From: Owenia fusiformis
Lineage: Eukaryota; Annelida; Polychaeta; Sabellida; Oweniidae
Assembly (NCBI GenBank): GCA_903813345.2
Contig: CAIIXF020000004.1
Location: 31,685,986-31,749,985 of the forward strand
DNA length: 64,000 bases
Direction of reading: 5' to 3'
This document shows, piece after piece, positions 49,401-61,400 of the stretch (positions are counted from its first letter, which is position 1; each line of letters opens with the position of its first letter). Made by a program: the position numbers and the translations under genes. The notes beneath the pieces were generated by a model, which ran no database searches, was not told the DNA's origin, and saw only the letters and a list, made by a program, of their open reading frames with translations.

Positions 49401-52400
49401 TTTTATAACCATAACCATTGCTCTTCCTTTCGAGGAATCAAAATCTCCTGATTTGACTGCAATTACGGCTCAAATTGGGAAATGGATGGGTTTACGATAT
49501 AAATACGTTCATCAACAATAATTACATGCAATATCAAGGAATTCTATGCAGGAGAAGTATCATCATTTTGAAAATAATCGAAAAAAAAATATGCAGAAAA
49601 TTAATTTTTCTTTTCACATCACTTCGTATCCGTTTCACATATTTCTTTCTTACATTACAAATCTAATTATGGGCATCTGAAGCATCAGTGCACCTAGTAA
49701 CAGGCCAGCACAAGGCCAATAAAGAGTAGAATTTAGAGAAATAAACTTACTGCTAGTCCGCCATAGTTAGGTTTGGGCGCCCTGCCTCGTCTTTACCATC
49801 ACCCTTGAAATTAGGTCCGCTCACTAAGCATAGGGTGATTAATGAAGCTAGATTTAAAGATCTCGAAAAATGGCTGTCTTCACTCGTTATTTTATGATTT
49901 TTGCTGTAACTCGAAAAGTAGAGGAGCGATTTTGTTCATATTTGGTATGTGAATACTATAAGCATGGCACACTGTCTAATGTCACTTTTGTTAGAAGGCA
50001 GCCATTTTGAAAAATGGTCACCATTTTAACGTATTTTATTATTACTCGAAAAGAAGTGGAGCAATTTTGTTCATATTTGGTATGTGAAAACTATAAGCAT
50101 GACACACTATCTAATGACACTTTTGGAAGAAGGTGGCCGTTTTGAAAAATGGCAGCCATTTAAACATATTTTACTATAACTCGAAAAGTGGTGGAGCAAT
50201 TTTGTTCATATTTGGTATGTGAATACTAGAAGCATGGCACACTGTCTAATGACACTTTTGGTAGAAAGTGGCCATTTTAAAAAATGGCTGCCAAATTTGC
50301 TATATACTTTGTTTGTAAAATTCCCAGCCATGGCTGTTCGATGGGATTTGCTACGCTTTGGTGTTGCTGTTGTCTTGTTTCTCTATGTCATCCTCATATT
50401 TTTATTTCAGGGTATAATTTGATTGAGAATGGAGGCGTTGAGGTCATCTCTAGTATTCTCTCACAATCAATAGATGTCAACATCAGTTGCATGTGTCTGT
50501 TCGTCTTCCACAATATGGCGTGTGGTCATAAGATGCGTGAGAAAATTGGCCAAAGGGGCGTTATTAAATGTATTGTGGGTATGATATTGATTTATATTAT
50601 TGAGTTATTCTAAGGTCATTTTTCTGAAAATGAGATTTTAAAGGAAAAGGATTATGGAATGATATTGGAGCCAATTTGCAATGAAAGTTGTATTTGATAT
50701 AACCTGTATTTTTTCGTAAAAAAAAACAAAACTTGTCTTAGTTGTGGTGATACTGTCCCTTTAAGAGCACGTTTTGACATCATCAGTCAGTCAATGTCTC
50801 AAGTATTTGAAGCTAGCAAATAAAGTCTTTTAAACTTGTTCTGTTGGAATCTATCTACCTGGTAACAGTGAATTAGTGAACACCTAGCTCTCTCTAGTGA
50901 ACACCTATGTTTAGTGAATACCACTCAAGACACATTTTACAATTTGATATGTGTTTAAAATCTCCTCTCTGTATTGAGCAACTACCTACAGGTAAAGCCA
51001 TAAGAAGTAGATTCTTTGTTTTGCGTCCTGGCAAAATCCAAATCATGCAAGGGTACAAGGAAAACTATAAAAAACACACACTTGTTTGCTGAGAATTGTA
51101 TACATTTTATGGGCATAAAAAGGGATGACATACCAATTTGCAGTGATTACAAACACATATCTATACATTTTATACCATATATTTAAACATGGCTATTATT
51201 CAAGGGTAAAAAATAAGAAAATACACAATATATGCAAAAGTGATCAACAACACTGTCAATTTTGACGCATGTCAAATTATCCGTCATTTCATCTGGTTCT
51301 GATTGAATGAAATGCGTTGGTACTTTCAGACCCTTGTGATTGCAATTTGGATGTGTTTGTTTTTTTACGGTTTACTCAAAATTGTGCAAGCAAGGGGACT
51401 CAAAACAAAGAATCTTCTTCTTATGGCCATACAATTTTTGTGTTTCTCCATAGGCCTTTACTATTTACAGGTTTTACTGGTTTTACTGTAGTACTTCTAT
51501 ATTTATAATTGAAGGAGTTCATTGATGTGAAAAATGGGACTTTTAATTTGAAAAATTGATGTTTTTATATGTACCAGAGCTTAAATGTACATGCAGTGTT
51601 CATGATGCAAATAACCAAATGAATGGGGGAAAAATTAAAAACTCTTACAACCTAATGTAAAATGTACTTGTTTTTATGACATGAATAGAATAAAAAAAGG
51701 AGTTTTTGTCAGTTTGTCAGTTTTCCATGAGTTTTCAATTATGCTTCAAATCCCATGATTTTTCCAAATATGGTTTATTTGGGCAAGTTTATTTTTATTT
51801 ATGACCATATCAATAGCTATCAGGTAGATACATAATACCTGACTGTATTTTTCAGATTGCTTAGAGAAATTTAAAGCTGATGTGATGTCACATGATGTTG
51901 TCATAGTGAAGGCATTAAGTTGTTTAAACAACATGCTTTGGGAAAGTGCATACAACAAGCAACAGCTGGAAGAATGCTTAGGTTTGTTTGTTTAATTTGT
52001 GTTCTCATGGTGATGTACTATGTGATGCGACATGACGTTGATGTTCACTTGACAGCCAATGATAAACAAAGTACTTCACCTAAAAAAAATTTTGTTGTTA
52101 TGATTAATAGTAAATTATGCCAGCAGGCCCATAACCAGGGAGTGTTTAGGCGGTTCCCCTCTTTGAAAAGCATGCACCATTCAGAGCACTATTCAAGTGT
52201 GAACCCCTCAGGTATTTTTGAAGTGTACCCCCTGGTATTACAGCTGTCAAAAAATAATTATGCCAAAAAATGTATCTGATTTTTAGATTGTATTTTCAGG
52301 TGTTGGATGCCTGCTCGACCTGACAGAAGCAGCTCTTCCAGTAAAGACAAGGCAGCTACTTATGCAAGTGATGCGCACATACCTGGGAGAAAGTGACATC

Positions 52401-55400
52401 TATATTACAAAATATTTGACCAGCACAGAAGAGTCCTCTGGTGAGCAAAGTGATGATGAAACTAGGTCAAGGTCAGTCAGGGCATTTTTAAAAATTATCT
52501 TAATTCCAACCCTCTCCTGTGCATTGTTTAGATATTTTGTCTTTAAAGGGTGACGCATATCGTTTAGCAAATCGAACGTTCGTTTCTGGTGTTGCTCACC
52601 GTTTAGTATAAAAGGCCCGATCCTGGAATAATACTCAAGGGTTTACAGGTTCGAGGTCGTTGTGTCAACACCTCTTACTGTTATATAGCATAAGTATATT
52701 ATAAATCGTCACACATTTATAAAAGGGTGATTTTTATTTTGACAAATCAATTCCACATTTATGGGTGAAGTTTCAGGATCTTCTATTTGTGCATAATAAG
52801 GAAAAATTGGCATCTAAATTTCCCCATAACGTAATAGCACACAGCTTGGCATATGAAATATCCTAAATGAAACAAAGCAAGACAAACCGGTTTCTAATAC
52901 AAGGATTTACACGGATACAAGGATTGGCTGTTGTACATGTATTCTTTGAACGTAATCACTCTTTGGATAACGTTTTCAAAATCATTATAAACGGATAACT
53001 TTATCTCAAAGACAATTTCAATAAACTGGATTTTACAGAACTCCCCTTATTTCTTAAAAATGGACTGATCCAGTTGATTCGCCTGGAGCCGCCATATTGT
53101 TTTTATACGGGATGCTAATTGGAACCCTTTAAAGAAAGAAAATTTTCAAAAATCATTTCCATTTTATCTTTTAAAAAATTCTTATACGAGGATTCTTTAC
53201 AACATTCTTATTAATAGCCTATAATACAGTATCTCAATTTCATAAAGTAATAATCATTGTAATTGGGGTATTAACTACAATATCTAAAACTATAATTCCC
53301 CACTTTGATATCTCAAATAGACTTACTCTGTTATTTTCATTCATCCTGATTTGTCATATTTCTGTCATCATCCTCCTAAGCAGGTGTCCTAATCCGTACC
53401 TCCTTCTTAAAAAAGAAAGAAGGTTTTCTGGATTGATTTTGGAGGCCTGCATACGGAGCATGTGCTGTCATAGAGACTCAAATCTGTACATCAATAACCT
53501 CTAAATTCTATAACATACTTCAGTGTTTTAATCACTATGTCCAGAGCTTCACAAACTCAAATTTCACAGTTTTACTACATAGGGCTACAAAGAAAGAAGG
53601 ACTGTATAATCACAAACACTATTCTTTTATTTACTTCAATGTTTTATCAGAAAAAAGAGATATAGCGCCCCAAATTCTTGCATGTAGCTTGTGCATAGCA
53701 TGGGCCTTTGATGTTAAGTAGTCATCCCTAGCGGCTCATCTTTTAGCCTGAAAAGTACATGTAAAGTTGATTGCATAGATATAGGAGAATTATTATACAT
53801 TAGAATGGTTCTGTTTTTTGGGTCACCCTGTATATGGAAATCTTGTGTTCACATTTGAATAACAGTAGATAATGACTTTTGCTCCATATTCTCTGGGGGT
53901 CATTAACAGAACTTTCGCAAAGTTACGAATTCGCAAGTCAATTGTTAATTTTATGAATTTGGTAAATGTGCATTAACAGAACTTTCGTAAAGTTACGAAC
54001 GATTCGCAAAGTTATGAAAAAATGACGTCACGTATTGTTACAGTAGTGAGCTACATGTATATTATATTCTACTCTATTCACCTATAGTTTAATTTGTAAT
54101 CTATGCTTGCTGTATATGTTGAGCTATTCTTTATTAGAGATCTTAGGTCAAGGTCACAATGACATTATACACTGTATCTTGTAAACAAAACTGAACTGAA
54201 TGACTCATTAACTCTTGACCATCCAGAGAGTTCTAGAAATTATAACCATTCATTAAAATATAATCATGTCACTAAAGATGTCCAATCAAGATGCAGTTCC
54301 AGAAGATTCGTTTCTGGATCATTCTTTCACATTATAAATAAAACTGCAAAGTGGACTCAGTAGCAGAAAATTAAGTCATCATAACTGGACATCTACTCTG
54401 TAGCAGATAATTATAAGTCATCAACTGGACATCTCAAGGGAACTAAATAAAGCAGAATTTCAAAGTTAATCAAAGGACATCTTCTTAGCGGAATATAACA
54501 GACACCTACTGTGGGAACATTTATAACACTACAAAACACAACCTGAGGACTTTATATGGACAAATATTACAACACACACTATATACGGATTATTATATAC
54601 ATTCGTGGATTATCATAAACATTCGTGGATTATCATAAACATTTGTGGATTATCATCAAACATTTGTGGATTATCATCAAACATTATTGGATACGAACAT
54701 TATAGGATTACAACAAACATTATTGGATTATTACAAACATTGGAGAACTATTAACGATTATTGAAACATTTCGTGATCTGGAACATTCTCAAGGATCGTC
54801 AACGACATTTATCGACATCAAGAATAAGCCGTATCATTGATTGGACATCACTTAAGTATTAAACCTTTATATTATTGTTATATTATTTAGTTTTCAAAAT
54901 ATAAATACATTGTTATCATATTTTAATTGCTGTTTTTACTTTCTGTTATTTTCGAACGTAACACGTATGCTTTCGTTCGTAACTTTAATAGCACCTCAGA
55001 CCCTTTCATAACTTTGCGAATGGCACATTTCTCATCCAGTTCTTATGTAAGGTATACAGGTTGGCAAAAAAAATTGTTCTTTATATGCATGCTAAGTTTC
55101 AAGCTAAAATATCCACCTATTCTTACATAATAAGCAAATATGTTCCTGAGCTGGGAATCTTTGAAATCGCGGAGACAGGTTTAATCACAGCGCGCAATGA
55201 TATCAAATGACATCATATTTCTATTTGTGCTAAATAATGATATAAGATGACGTCACAATTTGAAATTCATTTACGAACGATAAAACTTATGAATCACTTA
55301 CGAAAGTGTTCTGTTAATGGCCCATTCGTAACTTTACGAATTCGTAAGTCATTCGTAACTTTTTAAATATTTACGAATTTCATGAAGTTACGAATTAGGA

Positions 55401-58400
55401 ATTTGTAACTTTGCGAAAGTTCTGTTAATGACCCCCTGGATAACATCTTTTATTTCCTCATTTCACTTTCATTCTTTATTTCTCATATGAACATGAAATC
55501 TGAGAAAGTAACTGATGATATTATCTTGAATTTCAACATTGTTATTTCATACTGTTTTTAAGCATTTGAGTATGGGGAGTCTCTAACTTGAATGAACTAA
55601 TCATTTATATCAAACTCTAATATGGTTTCAGTTTCATTCTGGTGCTTCCATTGTAACTTGATTTCACGTTCTCCTGTTTCACTTCTTTCCGTTACAATGT
55701 TCAAATGACTCACATTTACTCTCTTCATGTCATTTACTAAAGAGTGTAATATCTCAGTCTCAGCAACATTGTTGATAAATGTTGGATCTACTAGTCTCTC
55801 CCACCAGCTACAGTCACTTGTATGTCTAACATGTTGTATCAGCCAGAGTAACATTGCAGGTGTCGGCATAGAAAATATATGACAAAAATGGATCTTCCTC
55901 TGTGGATAGATTATGTCTGGTATTGTCTCAAAACTTGATCCTTGTATCCTAAATTTATTCTGATGATAATCAATTGTATCAGTGTCACGACACATGTACT
56001 TCATAGCCTCCATGAAACATTCCCCTACACGTGCAGAATTGCAGTGCCTCTGGTGGTGCAATAGTACTGTTCTCAGAGCATAAGATGAAGGAGGGTTGTA
56101 TAGATTTATATCCATGTTATCAAGTAGATGAACTACATACTTGATCAGTAACAAAAGTTGATGATGAGTATGTGTTAGTTGGTGGATGTTGTCATCGGGA
56201 GGATCTACTACAGATTCCATCCAATGACCCATGTTTTTACAAAGTCTATAATGAGGATTACCATACAAGTAGCGTTTAATAACCAGGACACTTCTCCCTA
56301 ATTTGTGTGCAATCTGCTCTATACAGAAGCAGAGATCGATATCAACAGTACACACTGGTCCACCAACACGTAGCCAAATGCTTGGCCCGTGTAAGCGTTT
56401 CTCGTCCAATAACATGTGCTCGTCTAGACTTATGTCACCCTGGTTGTATTTAGTAGTGTGATCCCTTTTATGATCTCTAATTCCAATAAAATTGACATCA
56501 CTCATGTTCTTAAGAGTGTTCTCTACACTGTTTAATAGCAGAGATTTAACAAGATATATTTGAATGTAGCTGTCACCTTCATGCTCCTTTATGCAATTAT
56601 CAGGCAGAGGATGTTCTAAAGACTCACGTTTTACTTTAATGTGATAGATCCCTTGTCCAGTATATGGACACTTCTCACTCAAATCCTTCAACTCAGTTAC
56701 TTTACTATCAAACATAGCGAGAACTGCAAGGAAATCATACTCATTGGGCTGAAGTATCTTAGTGCCATCATAGTAGCTTCCTCTACGCATTATCTCATTC
56801 ACTATCAAAGCTGGATCTTTTATACCCACATCTATACAGATGGATTGAACTAGATTTTCAACATATGATGTTTGACGTTGGAGTTCTTCAGGAGTATATC
56901 TATTTCTAATGTCAACATGGTGAGAGACATAGTCCACAAAGTCTGATAGTCTTTGCATTTCTTCTGTTGGAATAATTCTCTTATGAGCTGCCTCTGCTTC
57001 ATTTGTGTGTTGAGTTTCTTGAAGTATATTTTGTCTTGACTGAGTATATTTAGAAGGTGTAGTGTACTTGCCCAAAGGATATGGTCCAGTAAACTTGGTG
57101 TTTTTCCTCCACTGTAATCTTGTTCTGACCATTTTAAATTGATAGATATCGCTCTGTTTATTGTTGTCTTCCAAGGTCAGCTTTAACATTCCAATATTGT
57201 CTATCAAATCATTAGAAAATACTTATACAGCACTAGAATCCAAAAATATATGTACAGTACTCTAATGAATATATGCAGTAGCATAAACAATGCTTGTGTT
57301 CGTGCTACTTTTTTGCTTACAAAATTTTATATTCTTCTTCTTTTAGTAAATATTGGTAATGTTGTAATTTGTGACATTTTTAAATCCCACCATGGATTCC
57401 AAAGCCAGCCTTATTGATCATGTATACAGGGGGCACAAGATTAATTTTGTCCAATGAATACAATGCTAGTGTTCTTGCTACTTTTTTGCTAACACAAGTT
57501 TATATTCTTCTTTTAGTAAATATTGGTATTGTTGTAATTTGTGACAATTTTAAATCCCAATTTTGTCCGATGAATACAATGCAGTGTTCTTGTTTCATTT
57601 TTGCTTATGCCATTTTATATTCTTCTACTATACATAAGTCAATACACCCCTGTAATGCATTAACTAATAATTCAACTACTGTATTGATCTATTTTACCTG
57701 GGAATGACGTGGGGTATGAAAGTTCGATCAGTGTACTTAGACAACGCTTCCTGACATTCACTTTGTCAGTACTTCCGCCTGTAAAATGTAGTGAAATAAA
57801 TTTCAGTTCAAAACAGATTTTATGTCTATTTGGGATTAAATAAAGAACGCCTCTCATAGCTAAGCTTCAACATACTGCCTTGGTTACATCATACTGCTAT
57901 GGTTACAACATGCTGCTTTTGAACTAAAGAGTGTATTGAATTATAAACCAATACTAGTTTTTATCTAATTAGAAATCACATTGATTATAATGAATAGGCA
58001 AATAACCTCTTTTGAACAGTCACGAAGAGCTGTAAAGGAAATGTCAAGGTGTTCATGTTTTGAAGTAGCAAATAGAGGAAAACAATGGAATCAGCATGAA
58101 ATAAAACAAACAATATATTATTATAGTAAACTTTATTTATACAATACTAATATTGACAATTTCTGTCCCCTGCATGTAGTCATTTCTTTATTTAAGTAAT
58201 AATAAGTTATAAAATTTACAAAATTGCCTCAATTAACTGCAGCTTGTCTTTTGAAACATAGTAAACCCTGTTATAAAAAAAATTAAAAAATCTTTAATCA
58301 TTTAGGACATTTGAATATGTATTTTATGTTTACAGATCTAAAACCAGAGGGCGCAATCAGTCCCCTAGTAGGTCTGGTACAAGGTCAAAGTCTCAAGGTC

Positions 58401-61400
58401 GCAACTGTGCTATAGATACAGATCGGCTAAAAGAGGTATTTTGAATCTTGGTTTCTCTCACAGAATTTCTAGAGATAATACTGTTTAGTTGGATAAATCA
58501 TATTTGTTGTGTATGTTTTATGAGGTTAATATAATCTTAGTACCATGTACTGTGTTACTTAAGTAAAACCTGTATATCTGAACACCTCTCTTATCTGAAC
58601 ACTTTTCAATTTGAACATTTTTCAGTTGCAAGTTTCTCTTAATCTTGAAATGTGAACACCTGCTAATCTGAACACTTTTGGCCAATCAAAGTGGTGTTCA
58701 GTTTAGACAAATAAGTCCCATCCCCCCTGCTACAGCTAAAACCTTAACAGACGGTTCCTAGTGTGATATACCATTGGAAAGATCATCCAAAGTTATGTTA
58801 AATCACCAACTCTCAAGTATTTTGGATGAAATTTACCTATATTCTTATGATGTCTTTTGTAGTTAACGTGCCCTCCTTTAAGAAGCTTTTTTGCGTCAAA
58901 ATGACAAGGATATGACCTCAGAAATACGTCAAAAAGTTAATCTTCTTCGCATTCCACTTGTTACAAAAAGGTTTTCACCACTTTCCTTGCACCTCTATTT
59001 TCTACACATCTAACCCTATCCAGAAATTGGTTAAATTCATCGCCATAAACATATTTAGTCATCTTTTGGTTAGGGGTCACATGGTTTGAGATTTCACGGT
59101 TCGGTTCGGTGATTGTATTTCACAGTTCGGTTCGGTTCTGATTGCGGTTCTCACGGGCCTCGTGAAATGAGCAAAAATATATGAAATTGATCCGAAAATC
59201 AGAAAACATACTAAGTGTGTCATAGTGTTTTATTGTATTCAGTATTGTAAGTATCCAGTTTCACACGATGTTTGTTTGTTTGTTCAGTCTTTTTTCCCTC
59301 TCTCCCTCCCAAAATATCTGTGTGTTCACTGTGTTGATCTTCTTGTTTGATGTTCAAGTTTTTTCAACACATAAAATAACTTGTCAACTGTTGGCAAAAT
59401 TAGCACAGTACTTCACTAAACTGAATAAATGTTTTCTTTAGAAATATAACTTAAGTTCAACACTTTGTCAGGACTCAACATGGATCAAAGGCGAACGTTA
59501 TACACAGAACGTGACTCGTTCGCAAATTCAATGCATTCGGCGTTCGGCTTTTTACAGTATACTGTTCTATCAACCAATAGGATTGCGCGAAATGTTTAGC
59601 GTAGGTCACTTCCGGGTCAATATGCCGGTGAAATTTAGGTCGCGAGTAAATCTCAGGCACGACATGGAAACCTGAAATTATAGAGGGCGCATTTTCATTT
59701 TACACACGGCGAAATGAAACAAAGATTTCCCGGGAAATTTTGGACAATACTAGTATATTAATAGTCTATTGTACAACCACATTTGACCAGCACGATCACA
59801 AATCACATAGGGACCAATTAATATGATCTAAAACAATCAACCTCCTACTGACCGAGCTTAGTAAAGAAAAAATATCAAGGATCAAGGTAAATCACTTATG
59901 ATCAGGAACAATCACCTAAACCAGGGACAATCACCTAAGATTAGAACAATTTAGTACAATCACAGTATCAAAACAAAATATTAAGAATCAAAACCAAACA
60001 ATTGCCCAGAAGAGTCAAGAAAAATTTAAAGTAATAAAAACAATCACTTAAGGTGACTGTTAACTTAATCGATTTTCAGAAAAAATTGAAAATTTCACAA
60101 TCTTGAAATTTTCAAACTCTTCCTGAGAAGTCGTTTTTATTATTTCACATATGCTTGTGCACTGTAATCATTACAAAGACATCAAAGAACAACAAAAAAC
60201 TTTATATATCAAAAACGAAGGAGCAACGAAAATTTGAAAAATTACCCGCTAAAAAAATTGGGATCAAAATAAGGAAAAAAGTACACTTCTCAAATTGTTT
60301 TTTTCAATTTTTTTTAATCTGTATGAGAGATTTCAAAATTCTAAAGCTCCTTCCATTTTGGGCTATATTAAAGGGATGTTTCAGAGAAATTAGAAAAAAA
60401 ATGTTCAGGGACCTTTGCCGTGCTACTCTTTTTGTCAATTTTTCTGTCACATTTTCAGAGGACTCAAATTCCCATTCCAAAATGTTTACTGTTTCTATTT
60501 GCATTACCACAGTGAGCCTGGTTATACAAATGATAAGTGGAACCATGGACTTAAGACAGTTAATTTTGATGATCAGATTATACTCAAATGCCATGTGCTT
60601 CCTGGTTTCGGCCATCTTGGATTTTTTTATTGAGTTATAAGTTACCTTAAGATTAAGAACAATCACCTCTAAAATTGTTTAGGATCGACCCAATCCCTAA
60701 GGATCAAGACAGATACCAAAGATCAAGATCATGAGGATATTTCTAAGGATCAAAAACATTATCACTTAAGATCAATAACAATCACCTAGGATCAAGATTA
60801 ATCACTTGTATATATCGAGGTATTTTTCACATTCATCCAAACTTGCGAATTTTGTGTAGTCCTGCCATATTTAGACAGACTTCCGGTACAAGTGCACTTG
60901 GATTTGCGCCCTCTATAATTTCAGATTTCCATGTCGTGCCTGAGATTTACTCGTGACCGTGAAATTTATCAACATTTTCGTTTTGTTTTTGTTATCTGCC
61001 GTCTATATCAGAAGATCGTCATAAATATCAGGTATGGTTCGCATTATTGCATGATGATTAACGATTCCAGACGATGTTTAGTTAATTGGTATTACACGAA
61101 AGCTTGAAATGGAGTTTAATTCCGAGTTTACATTTTTATTTTTCTGAAGTGAAACTGAAAATGTCACTGTTCTTCAAGAACCGCAGTTTTCAAGATTGTG
61201 TGCGAGCTAACTGTCGTGGAGGTATGAACCGCGGTAACCGCAAGCCACGGTTAACCGTGTGACCCCTACTTTTGGTCCCTCGACCTTTCTTATACCCGAT
61301 TCTTAAAATCCTGCCTAATACGCCACATTGCCATGTTTCTAGGCATATGGTCACCTCAATTGATACAATGTAAAAATTTATGAGATTGATTGACATGTTT

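Noticed and set aside
51303-51508. Hydrophobic small ORFs (62 and 63 residues) in Tudor-gene intron 5
   Set aside because: No family similarity, no codon bias and overlapping frames; AT-rich intron sequence gives such frames by chance.
60155-60666. 161- and 120-residue frames on opposite strands
   Set aside because: Both lie within a TTAA-flanked MITE and have low-complexity composition without recognisable domains.
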